Shown here: positions 36,175 through 46,200 of the stretch, piece by piece
Numbering within the stretch: the first letter of the stretch is position 1
Layout: each line of letters opens with the position of its first letter
Assembly (NCBI GenBank): GCA_963575745.1
Contig: CAUYUJ010019281.1
Location: forward strand, 391,274 to 455,273
Length of the DNA: 64,000 nt
Direction: 5' to 3'
From: Prorocentrum cordatum
Taxonomy: Eukaryota > Sar > Dinophyceae > Prorocentrales > Prorocentraceae
Made by a program: the position numbers and the translations under genes
The notes under the pieces: model-generated
Told to the model about the DNA's origin: nothing
Database searches by the model: none
Seen by the model: only the letters and a program-made list of their open reading frames with translations

Positions 36175-37590
36175 GAACCCGCCGTTGCTAGGGCGAAGTC
36201 GAGACAAATGATTCTCCCCCGCCCGCCCGTCCGGCGGTGGCTCGCGGTGTCCCGCGGTGTCCCGTGGTATCCCGTGGTGTCCTGTGGTGCCCGCCGTTGC
36301 TAGGGCGTAGTCAAGACAGATGATTATCCCCCGCCCGCCCGCCCGTCCGGCGGTGGCTCGCGGTGTCCCGCGGTGTCCCGCGGTGTCCCGTGATGTCCCG
36401 TGGTGTCCGCCGTTGCCAGGGCGAAGTCAAGACAGATGATTCTCCCCCGCCCGCCGGCCCGTCCGGCGGTGTCCCGCGGTGTCCCGTGGTGTCCCGTGGT
36501 GTCCCGTGGTGTCCGCCGTTGTTAGGGCGAAGTCAAGACAAATGATTCTCCCCCTCCCGCCCGTCTGGCGGTGGCTCGCGGTGTCCCGCGGTGTCCCGTG
36601 GTGTCCCGTGGTGTCCCGTAGTGTCCGCCGTTGCTATGGCGAAAGCAAGACAAATGATTCTCCCCCGTCCGCCCGTCCGTCCGTCCGTCCGTCCGGCGAT
36701 GCTCGCGGTGTCCCGCGGTGTCCCGTGGTGTCCCGTGGTGTCCCGTAGTGTACCGTGGTGTTCGCCGTTACTAGGGCGAAAGCAAGACAAATGATTCTCC
36801 CCCGTCCGCCCGTCCGTCCGTCCGTCTGTCTGGCGGTGGCTCGCGGTGTCCCGTGGTGTCCCGTGGTGTCCCGTGGTGTCCCGTTGAGTGAGATCGATAG
36901 TGAGATCGGTACTGAGATCGATACTGAGATCGATACTGAGATCGATGTGGTGCCCGAGGTGTCCCGTGGTGTCCCGTGGTGTCCCGTTGAGTGAGATCGA
37001 TAGTGAGATCGATAGTGAGAACCACAGGTGTCCCGTGGTGTCCCGAGGTGTCCCGTGGTGTCCCGTGGTGTCCCGTTGAGTGAGATCGGTAGTGAGTGAG
37101 ATCAATACTGAGATCGATGTGGTGCCCCGAGGTGTCCCGTGGTGTCCCGTGGTGTCCCGTTGAGTGAGATCGATAGTGAGATCGACAGGTGTCCCGTGGT
37201 GTCCCGTGGTGTCCAGTGGTGTCCTGTTGAGTGAGATCGATAGTGAGATCGATAGTGAGACCGATAGTGAGTTCGAGGGGTGCCCCGAGGTGTCCCGTGG
37301 TGTCCCGTTGAGTGAGATCGATAGTGAGATCGATGGTGAGATCGATGTGGTGTCCCGAGGTGGCTCGCGGTGTCCCGTAGTGTCCCGTGGTGTCCTATGG
37401 TGTCCCGTTGAGTGAGATCGATAGTGAGACCGATAGTGAGTTCGAGAGATGTCCCGCGGTGTCCCGTGGTGTCCCGTGGTGGCCCGTGGTGTCCCGTTGA
37501 GTCAGATCGGTAGTGAGATCGACAAGTGTCCCGTGGTGTCCCGTGGTGTCCCGTTGAGTGAAATCGATAGTGAGATCGATTGAGTCAGGT
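36175..37590 (+). repeat. Complex two-part satellite
   Basis: Part 1 (36175-36800) has about six units of 100-120 bases. Each has GCCGTTGCTAGGGCGAAGTC, ATGATTCTCCCCCG, a GTCCGTCC-type run, GGCGGTGGCTCGCG, then several copies of the decamer GTCCCGTGGT. Part 2 (36840-37590) keeps the decamer but pairs it with GTTGAGTGAGATCGATAGTG and tandem 12-base GAGATCGATAGT units. Open frames read as alternating Val/Ser/Arg/Pro or Glu/Ile/Asp/Ser blocks. Confidence 0.9.
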
Positions 37591-37985
37591 GTTGGTTCCC
37601 CCCCCCTTCCCACCCAACAACCTCCTTCTCACACGAAGGGTGGTCGTGTAGGTATGCAGTGGATTTGGATCTACATCTTACCGGCAAGGCGGGGGAGGGA
37701 GGGGCGGAGGATCCACTACAATCATATTAAAACGCTCGGCAGGTAGATGCGAATAATATCAAAGGTACGTACTACACAAGTGTGTTTCTGCGTATTGTCC
37801 TGCAGCCGATGTTCTCTGGTCAAGGTCGGATTGAACGCAAACGGTGCCATGGACTAGCTCTGCGTAACGGTAAACGTCGACATGCAGACAGCGGGCGGCA
37901 CGGCACCAACAGGCGCGGGTACAGGTACAGGCTGACGCCAGCAGGGGAGGGCAGCAGAGAGGAAGCAGCGGAGACCAGCGGACGA
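37591..37985. other. No gene recognised
   Basis: Unique-looking sequence without repeats or a supported open frame. Confidence 0.4.
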
Positions 37986-38972
37986 AGTAGGGCGACACCA
38001 CAAGCGGGAGGGGGAGGGGCGGGGGAGGGGAGGGAGGGGAGGAGGAGTGGGAAGGGGAGGAGGAGGAGGGAGGGACGAGGAGGAGGAGGAGGGGAGGAGG
38101 ACGGAGGAGGAGGAGGATGAGGAGGAGGAGGAGGGGGGGAGGAGGAGGAGGAGGAGGAGGAGGAGGAGGAGGAGGAGGAGGGAGGAGGAGGAGGAGGAGG
38201 AGGGGGGGGAGGGGGCGAAGCGGGGAGGGATGGAGGCGAAGAGGAGGGACGGGAAGAAGGAAGGCGTTGCACACACCCTTTTGTCGTGGACGGGCGGATC
38301 TCCGGCCGATGCCGCCTGGCCACCAGACAGGCCTAGAAGGCGGGCGTGGCGCCAGGGCCACGGATCGAGGAAGGGAAGGAGGGAGGGAGGAGCTTTCCTC
38401 TCTCCTCCTCTTCCTCCTCCTCCTCGTCCTCCTCCTACTCCTCCTTCTCCTCCTTCTCATCCTCCTCCTTCTCCTCCTTCTCATCATCTTCCTCCTCCTC
38501 CTCCTCCTACTCCTCCTCATCCTCCTCCTCCGCCTCCTCCTCCTCCTCCTCCCGTTCCCCTGCTCCTCCTCCTCCTCCTCCTCCTCCTCCTTCTCCTCCT
38601 CCTCCTCCTCCTCCTCCCTTTCCCCTCCTCCCCGGCGCGTGGTCGAGTGCGTGCGGCCTTCGGGGCCCGCCGGCCTCGGGTGCGCGGCAGGCCGTCCAGG
38701 GGTCCCTCTCACGTTTTTTGTTGGGGGGGTTCTCCACGGCCATGCCGGGAGCCCAGGGAGGAGGAGGAGAAGGAGAAAGGAGGAGGAGGAGGAGGAGGAG
38801 GAGGAGGAGGAGGAGGAGGAGGAGGAGGAGGGGGAGGAGGAGGAGGAGGAGGAGGAGGAGGAGGAGGAGGAGGAGGAGGAGAAAGGAGGAGGAGGAGGAG
38901 GAGGAGGAGGAGGAGAGGAGGAGGAGGAGGAAGGGAAGAGGCGGAGGAGGAGGAGGAGGAGGAGGAGAGGTC
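37986..38972. repeat. Inverted GGA / CTC / GGA arrays
   Basis: GGA array at 37990-38240, CTC array at 38395-38635, GGA array at 38755-38970. The second and third are inverted copies separated by about 120 bases, and the first and second by about 155. Either pair could fold into a very long hairpin or form triplex DNA. Confidence 0.9.
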
Positions 38973-39035
38973 CATTTCGGGTCATGAAAACATGATGACG
39001 GGAGGTTTTTGGTCTTTCGCGATGTTCTGCTTCCC

Positions 39036-39115
39036 AGGCCCTCGCTGGGCCTCGGGACCGTCGACGAAAACGAGGCGGGATTACAAGCCAGTCCCTGGGA
39101 ATTGGTCGAGACCTC
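39036..39115 (-). repeat. Dispersed 75-bp repeat family, longest copy
   Basis: On the minus strand it runs GGTCTCGACCAATTCCCAGG, GACTGGCTTGTAATCCCGCC, TCGTTTTCGTCGACGGTCCC and GAGGCCCAGCGAGGGCC. Homology to 10241-10320 extends over the whole 80 bases. Confidence 0.75.
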
Positions 39116-40047
39116 TACTGGCGGTCGACGTCATGACAAGTTCATGAGGTCGGGGGTCTGGAAAGGAGAGACGGACGGAGGTGGGGGAGAGAGGGAGGGC
39201 AGTAGGGAGGTGGTGGTGAGGATAGCGGCGCTGGCTAGCCAGCGCAAGCTCCGCGCGGCGGACGCGGCGGCGGAGTGGTGCGCTGCGTCCTGCGCGAGGG
39301 CGGGAGGGACAGAAGGGGAGGAGGGATCAGGAGGAGGGCTGTCGCCGCCGCTGTCGACGTCGTAATCTTCATTGTCGTTGTTGCTGTTGGCCAAAAGTAT
39401 CCGAGTCTTGATAGTGGGTTTGTTGGCTGTACGTTCTTGGTTCGTCTAACCTACGGTCAACGTGGCGCTGAGTCCTGCGTCGCTCAACAATCAGGGTGCG
39501 ATGTAAATCTGTCGGCGGCGGCGGTCGACTCCTGTTTTGGTCCAGAGTTGTCCAGAGGTTGACACACATCGCAAAAGCGACAAGTCCTACATGGAAGATC
39601 ACGCGAGGCACGTGAAGGAGGACCGTGAGACACAGCGTGCCGCGTGCGCAGGATGTTCAGAGAGCAGGGCCAAGCGAGACGCGGACGGATCGTGGGAGGG
39701 CCAATCACTGGTCGCCTGCCAGCAGCGAACGCGGCACCAGCTGGTCGCTGCGGGAAGGGCGGACCGTTCTTTGCTGCATTTGTCAAGAAGGGTGTACATG
39801 CGGTTGGGCTGGGACGGCTCGCGGGTGAACCGCGGGTGGTTTGGTGCTGACCGAACGGCACAGGAACGCAGTCCTATTCAGTGCGCCAGCGACTGCAATC
39901 GCGACAACGACCACGACGGTGGCAGTGACGATGGCGGCCGCGACGTCGTCGTCGACGACGACGAACGCACGCACGAAAAGCGGACAGAGCGAGAGCCCCT
40001 CCCGGCCCCCCGTTCCCCGAGTCTTGCGGTGCCCTCCTGCGGCCGCC
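39116..40047. other. No certain gene upstream of the FN3 gene
   Basis: Open frames occur on both strands at 39484-39861 but I recognise no domain. Part of it may be an upstream exon or untranslated region of the gene starting at 40048. Confidence 0.35.
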
Positions 40048-41682
40048 ATGGCCCAGGCCCAGGCTGGCCTGCGCGCGTGCGGGGGGGCCGCGCCCATGGC
40101 GAACGACCCGGGCGGGCCGCGCCAGCCGGCAGCTCCGAAGGCGGCGTCGCGGCCTCCGCGGTCACACCGCCGCGCGGAGACGGCGCCCGAGGGCGGCGAA
40201 CGCTCGGCGCCGCCGCGCTCCCCCCGCCGCCACGACGAGACGGCGCCCAGAGTCGGCGACGAGCGGCAGGCGCCGCCGCGGTCCCCCCGCCGCCTGGAGG
40301 TGGGGCCGGGGAGCGGCGGGTGGCCGGCGCCGAAATCCCCCCGCGAGGTGGGGCCGGGGAGCGGCGGATGGCCAGCGCCGAAGAAGTCTCCCCGCCTGGA
40401 GGTGGGGCCTGGGAGCGGCGGATGGCCGGCGCCGCGGTCCCCTCGCCGCGCGGAGACGGCGCCTGCGCCGCCGCGGTCGCCCCGCCGCGCGGCGGCGTCG
40501 TCCGGGAACGCTCCGGCGCCCGGCTCTCCGCGGTCTGGGGCGCCGCACTCGGCCGCGGCCCAGAGGCGGCCAGTGGCAGGCGGCGCTGTGGCCGATACCG
40601 CGGGCGGGCCCGAGGCCCTGGCGGCCCCAGGGCGCGTGAGCGGCCTGAGCATCTGCGGTGGCGGTGCTGGGCCGCTGGTGCTCTCGTGGCTGGCGCCAGA
40701 GGATCGGGCCGGGCGAAAGGGGGGGTTTGGGAAAGGGGGGGTTACGAAATCTGCTGCATGCAGCTGGTTTCGGCCCGACCGAGGGGCCCATTCCTCGATA
40801 CATGGGCGCCTCCCGGCGCCGGGAGGCGCCGGGAAAATCAGCTACGTGAGCTGATTCTCAAACCCCCCCTTTGCTATCCCCCCCTTTCGCCCGACCCGAG
40901 AGGAGGGCGTGGATTGGAGCGTCGAGTCCGTGCTCGGATACGACGTCGAAGTGGGGGCCCAGGGCGGGGAGGTCGTGGCCTTCCACCTGGACGTGTCGGG
41001 GGCACCCGGTGGCCTGCAGGACCTGTCCGTGGTGGTGGTGCTGCCAGGGCATGCGCCCGAGAGACCAGTGGACGCGCGAGTGCGCCCCTGGGGCGGGAAG
41101 GGTACGGGAGCTTGGACCGAGATTGTCGGCCGCGTGCCGCTGGCTGAAGGGGACGAGCCCATCGCGGAGGTGCCAGCGCCGAAGGTCAAGAGCATTGTGC
41201 ACCCCACGAGCATGCGTGGCCAGATTAGCTGGGCCCGGCCGCCTGGCCTGACAGACGTGGGCGTGATCTACCAGGTCACGCTGTGGGAGTGCGGGAGCCT
41301 GCACGAGGGCCCCAGCGGGCGCGCGAAGGCGCGCGTGAGACAGGTTCTGTCCGAGCTCGGGAGCACGCGGACCCCCGTTCTGGTGCGGCTCACGAGCTCC
41401 ACCCAGGAGGAGTTCGCCATGTCCAGGGGCAGGACGTACATCGCCGCCGTGTCGGTGCTGCTGCCGGGCCGTCGCCGCAGCCCCGCCTCGGCCGTCCACC
41501 TGACCCTGCCCACGGCCCCGCAGCACGAGGACGGCGCCGCCGCTGAGGGCGCGGGTGATCCCTCGCTGAAAGCCCTGACGCTGCGGGTGCCGCCGGTGGT
41601 GCCGCCAGTACCCCTTGGTGCGGCGGCCGAGGAGAGCGCGACGGTCGCCCCGGAGGCCTCGGGGAGCGCCGGGGGGGTCTAG
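40048..41682 (+). CDS. Fibronectin type III domain protein (two exons)
   Basis: Exons 40048-40701 and 40903-41682 join in frame to 477 residues. The start ATG sits in a strong context (GCGGCCGCCATGG). Residues about 35-160 are tandem 16-21-residue proline/arginine repeats (ETAP...APPRSPRR and EVGPGSGGWPAPKSPR). An FN3 domain begins at VSGLSICGGGAGPLVLSW and is cut after APE by the intron; it resumes as EGVDW...VLGYDVEV, restoring the W...P...Y spacing. A second FN3 domain follows (VKSIVHPTSMRGQISWARPP to VSVLLPG), then a Pro/Ala tail and a TAG stop. FN3 domains bind proteins; role and location are unknown, and I see no signal peptide or membrane segment. The stop may instead be passed by splicing near 41676 to the third FN3 domain at 43235. 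FN3 content is fairly sure, the gene ends less so. Confidence 0.7.
40704..40898. mobile_element. Introner: MITE that forms an intron
   Basis: The left end begins TCGGGCCGGGCGAAAGGGGG. The right end, read in reverse complement, begins CGGGTCGGGCGAAAGGGGGG. Imperfect pairing continues for about 55 bases. The hexamer AGAGGA is duplicated on both sides (40698-40703, 40899-40904). Removing one 201-base unit (AGAG|GA ... AG|GA) restores the FN3 frame exactly, whereas the element itself contains an in-frame TGA at 40852-40854. The implied splice sites are a non-canonical GA donor and an AG|G acceptor, both known from dinoflagellate introns. The target duplication supplies both splice sites. Confidence 0.85.
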
Positions 41683-41844
41683 CCACAGGGCGGGCCACCA
41701 CCAGGGGGGGGACCACCTCTTGGAAAGCGAGGGTCGAGGAGAAGGGAGGGTCGAGGGCCGATGAGGCTTCGGATGCTCATTTGGCGCCTCAGAGAGTCCA
41801 GGGGGAAGGACGGGGGTCCAGGGGGGCCCGTTTCCTTGGCGACC

Positions 41845-42092
41845 CCTAATTTCAGGCGATCGCAAACATGAATCAAGGGGGCGTGGATTAGCGACGGGTC
41901 CAGCTTCCATGGGAAGTCGCGGATTTCCGCCGCCGAACGAGGCGGGCTTCCATGGGAAGTCGCGGATTTCCGCCGCCGAACGAGACGGCACTGGCCGCAT
42001 TTTGGGGAGGGCACCTCCCCCGATCCATGGATTTAGCGCTCGCGCCCCAAATCCATGGATCGCTAATCCATGTTTGCGCGCCCCCGATAATT
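41845..42092. mobile_element. MITE-like element with imperfect inverted ends
   Basis: The left side has TAATTTCAGGCGATCGCAAA, CATGAATC and GGATTAGCGA. The right side in reverse complement has TAATTATCGGGGGCGCGCAA, ACATGGATTAGCGATCC. Inside are a perfect 13-bp stem (GATCCATGGATTT 42022-42034 with 42049-42061) and an exact 39-base duplication (41903-41941 and 41946-41984). It lies between the FN3 exons. Confidence 0.6.
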
Positions 42093-42251
42093 ACCGCCAA
42101 GACGCTAAAACGAGGAACAGTTCGGGTTCGGAAGGGTCTCGCAATTCGTGCACCCATGCGCTCTTGGGGCCTGAAAGGGGGATGCGTTCCTTACCTTGCA
42201 TTCCTTGTAGTAGCTTGACTCCAGATTCTCCGACATCCGGATTTTTGCACA

Positions 42252-42325
42252 GGCTCGTTCCCCAGCGCCGGTTTCGTATCCCGAGCCGTTTGTTGACGGT
42301 CCCGGGGCCCGGTGAAGGCTCCCAG
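42252..42325 (+). repeat. Dispersed 75-bp repeat family, copy
   Basis: CGCCGGTTTCGTATCCCGAG, CCGTTTGTTGACGGTCCCGG, GGCCCGGTGAAGG. Confidence 0.75.
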
Positions 42326-42549
42326 AGGCCGGTGCTGGACGAGAGGAGAGAGGCCTGGAGCAGTACAGCTTGGCCGACAGTGTTCCCCCCCCTCGCCACT
42401 ACTGCACATAGGCCTCCCAGATGGGGTCCGAGCAGATGGTGTCGGAGATCGCCCAGCATCGCCGATGCATCGGCGACGCTTGCGGTGCAGCTCTGCGGCG
42501 CGCCTGGGACGAAGTGGGGAGGGGCGGCCCCGAAGACCACGGGCCCTCT

Positions 42550-42735
42550 GAGAATTCCCGCCGCCTTCTGAGAAGGCCTCGGGGAACGAGCAATGACATG
42601 AACATCACAACTCGGAGGTCCGCACCAGGGGGCCCCAGCGCCGATCCAAGTACTCCGCGCGGACCTCCGTGTTTTTATACGTTCGTGTTTTTGTTCGCCC
42701 CCCTACTCTCGCTTCCCCCCCTCGCCCGCCGCCGA
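42550..42735 (-). mobile_element. Partial MITE (family of 21440 and 47598), interrupted
   Basis: GAGAATTCCCGCCGCCTTCT at 42550-42569 matches the reverse complement of the interior of the 47598-47797 copy. The terminal repeat CTTCCCCCCTCGCCCGCCGC closes it at 42735. Between them sits a different hairpin repeat (42613-42669), so this copy was probably hit by a second insertion. Its other end is not recognisable. Confidence 0.6.
42613..42669. repeat. Hairpin repeat, copy 2 (CAGGGGGCCCC core)
   Basis: CGGAGGTCCGC and GCGGACCTCCG are perfect 11-base inverted ends. The interior is shared with 8237-8294. Confidence 0.7.
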
Positions 42736-42914
42736 GCATCGTCGGAGGGCACCAACTATACACCAACACCGATCCTGGCCAGGATCACCCTGGGCCCAGG
42801 ATCGGTGTACATGCCTTCTTGCCCAAGGCAGGAGGGCGTATGCACCGATCCTGGGCCCAGGGTGATCCTGGCCAGGATCGGTGTTGGTGTATAGTTGGTG
42901 CCTTCCTAGCATCG
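42735..42914. mobile_element. Near-perfect palindromic MITE
   Basis: Two arms of about 68 bases (42748-42815 and 42836-42902) are almost exact inverted copies: GGCACCAACTATACACCAAC, ACCGATCCTGGCCAGGATCA, CCCTGGGCCCAGGATCGGTG. The loop is about 20 bases. The 7-mer AGCATCG flanks the unit at 42735-42741 and 42908-42914 and is a likely target duplication. It is inserted at the very end of the partial MITE at 42550-42735. As RNA it would form a long stem with internal sub-palindromes. Confidence 0.85.
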
Positions 42915-43084
42915 GCGACGTCGGCGTGGAGACCGCCGGGCTCCACGTCGGGCCGCGTCGCCGATGCCTCGGCTCTGCGGCGCGGTCCTCCGAGAGGCGG
43001 CGCCGCCGGCCGCCGCGGGCGCCTCCGAGGGGCCCAGCGCTGCGCGCGTGCCCTGGGCCCAGGTCGGGGGGCCGAGTTCCCACC

Positions 43085-43190
43085 ACCACGGCCATGGGCA
43101 GGAGGAGGAGGAGGAGGAGGAGGAGGAGGAGGAGGAGGAGGAGGCGGAGGCGGAGGCGGAGGCGGAGGCGGAGGCGGAGGAGCCTCCCCA
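43085..43190 (+). repeat. GGA then GGC array
   Basis: (GGA)n at 43101-43141 passing into (GGAGGC)n. Confidence 0.95.
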
Positions 43191-43234
43191 TCCTGCCATC
43201 TTCCCCATCCTGCCCATGGTAGCGGTGGTGGGAG

Positions 43235-46200
43235 ATCGACCCGTCACAGGTCGTGGAGGTTGGCCCGCGTTCGGTGGCGCTCGAGTGGGGCGTCGTGGGG
43301 GACGACGGCGGGTACCCGTACCTGGTGGCGGTGCCCGGCCCCGCTTCTCGAAGAAGAGAGATGCCTGAGAACTTGGCGTGGCGAGTTTGTCCTCCTCCTC
43401 CTCCTCCTCCTCCTCCTCCTCCTCCTCCTCCTCCTATTCCTCCTCCTTCTCGCAACGGGCGTTGTTTCGTCCAGTTTCGGGCCCCAGGACCCTCACGCGT
43501 CGACCGGGCTCGGATACTGATGCAGAAGGATGGGGTCTGGGGCTCTGGTCGCGATTCCTACGATGTCTCGTTTCCTTCCGCGCCGTCAGATTCCAGGGAA
43601 GCGGCATAAGCATGCGGTCGGGAATGCTTGGATAGCGTGTCGCTCCACCAGTTCTGGCCCACCACGTTTCGGTGCGGCACGCTGTCCGCTTCCTGGCCGC
43701 CCAGCGTCAACGTCCCGAGTTTTCCCAGCCTCCCGCCCCACGCCATGTCGACACTTTAAGCAACAGTTCGCGACTGTCCATCGATACCCTCGCAAGTGCG
43801 GACAGGAGTGAGGGTCTCGGCGCGACGCGCTGTGAAACGAGCAAAGAAGAAGCCCGCCGCAGGCGCCGACGCTTGATTTTCAGCAGTCACTTCTGCGCAG
43901 CCAAGACCAGCGCCACTGATTTGGCCGCACGACGCCGCGTGCCCCCCCGAACGGGCCATTGACCCAGCTCAAGCAAAGCATTCAACGAAGAAGCTCGCCG
44001 CAGGCGCCCATATCGAGGACGCCGGCGGCGCATCACCGGCCGCTCCCTGGGAGTTTGCCGAAGATCGCGCAGCATCGAAAGTCGTGACGTGGCGCGGCCC
44101 ATCCCGCCACCGTGCTTGGGTTTTGGGTCGGAGTCCTCGTGGACGCTTCTTGAGGTCTCGAGAGGGCTCTCGGGGCCTCTGCGGGGGAGTTTAGGGCATC
44201 TTGAGGGCCTCCTGGGGGCTTCTTGTGAGCCTCTTGGGGGCCTCTTGGGGCCTTTGGGGGCTCTCTTGGAGCCTCTTGGGGGCCTCCTGGGGGCCTCTAA
44301 GAGCCCCCTGGGGGCCTCTTGGGACCGAAAGCTCAAAATGTTCATTCGGGTTCCCCTTCTGAGCGCCCTCTTGGGGCCGTCCTGGGGCCTCTCTTAGGCC
44401 GTTCTGGGTGCCTCTTGGGCCGTCTTGGGGCCCTCTTGCGCCGTCTTGGAGCCCTCTTGGGGGCTTGTTGGGCCGTCCTGGGGCGATCTTGGGGGCCTCT
44501 TGGGCCGTCTTGGAGCGTGGGTAAGCCGAAATGGCAAGAACGCGAAAATCCTTCAAAAACCATTGAAAAATCAATGATTTTTGCATGTTGGGGCTCTCTC
44601 GGGGGTGCTCTTGGAGGCCTCTTGGGCCGTCTTGGAGTCGTCTTGGGCCGTCTGGAGGCTATCTTTGGCGTCTTGGAGCGATCTGGAGCCGTCTGGAGGC
44701 TCTCTTGGACTGCTCGGGACTCTCTAGGACCGGCTTAGGGCGCCCTTGGGTCGTCCCCGGGCCGTTTGAGACCTTGAAGGGGGGGGGGCTGGCGGGGGGC
44801 CGGCGGCAGAGTGGGGCCCCCTCGGAGGGACTTTCAGGAGGTTTTTGACCAGGCACTGGAGAAGGGGGCCAAAGACTGTGCCAAACACTCTGTCAGAGAG
44901 GTCTCGCACGGCCCACACCGCGGGGCGGGAGCGGCCGGATCTAAAGGCTGCCGCCTCTGCCGCCGACCCCAAAGGAGGCCTATGAGGATTGTGGGTAGGA
45001 GGTGTACTGGCCGGTTCATCATCGCTCGGAGGGAGCGCAGTGGGAGGATGATGATGATGATGAGGAGGAACAGGACGACGACGACGACGGCTCGCCGCAG
45101 GCGCCCATATCTTCTTGCTCTCCCCTGCGCTTCCGCGGCACCGAGGCCCACGCCACCCGTGGGCCCCGCGGCGACGGGCCCCCGCGACGCCGCGGGCCCC
45201 CCGCGGTGGGGCCCCTCGGGACCGCCCCCCCCCCCGGGGCCCCACGTGTGCGCGTGGGCCCACGGCCCCGAGTCGGAAAGAAGGAGGAGGAGGAGGAGGA
45301 GGAGGAGGAGGAGGAGGAGGAAGAAGAAGAAGAAGACGAAGACGACGACGACGACACATGAGAACACGAGTCGCCATAAGATGGACGCGGCGACGTCTGC
45401 CTGTCCCGAGACAGCCCACGCGCGCACGATCTGAGATGGACCCGCGTGAGCGGAAGCCTTCACTCCGGTTTTCGGAGCATGCCTTCGAATGGTTTCGCGT
45501 GATCGGCAACCCCTCACTCCGATTGTCGCGCACGCATGCCACGCTTGCGTGCCACTTTTGTGTAAGCATGCTGGCTGTGCCCAACCACGGCGCAGCAGTG
45601 TTCGTACCTGGCGCTCCTGCGTTTCGGACCTGAGTGTCTGGGTGCATTTGGGCGGAGCGGCCGCTTCACTTGTGGCCGTCTGTGCCCACGTGCGGGTTTA
45701 CAGGGAAGCGCCTGTCAGAGCAAGGCACCTGAAGATTGGGAAACAAAAAAAGAGAGGCTCCCAAGAGGCCCCCAAGAGGCCCCCAAGAGGCTCCCAAGAG
45801 ACCCCCAAGCGGCCCCAAGAGGCTCCCCGAGGCACCCGCGACGCTCCAAGAAGCCCCCGGGACCGTCAAGAGGCCCCCAAGATGCAAGATAGGCCCCAGA
45901 AAACCCCAATACGGCCCCAAGAGCGCCCAAGAGTGTCCCAAGAGCGCCCCAAGAGGGACCCTTCCTCTGCGTGCCGTCCACTTCCCTGATCGAGGCAACT
46001 CCTGGGCATCGTCTCTGGATGGGCTGGTGGGGTTCCGCAAAGCGTCCAGAATTATGTTGCCGTTTTGGGTGCCGCGAGTTTCCGTGGCGGGCGAAAAGGA
46101 CCCGGAGTTCCGACGTCCGACGATAGCCAAGTGACAGCGGCAGCTGGTCTCCGGGGGGGGGGCCGTCGTCGCCACGGCTGGGCGCAGCTCCATGCACTGG

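Noticed and set aside
36175-37590. Repetitive protein with Glu-Ile-Asp-Ser blocks
   Set aside because: Frames break at the module junctions and follow the satellite period.
39537-41147. 536-codon frame overlapping the FN3 gene
   Set aside because: It is a different frame over the same repeats, giving Arg/Gly/Ala-rich sequence without the FN3 positions.
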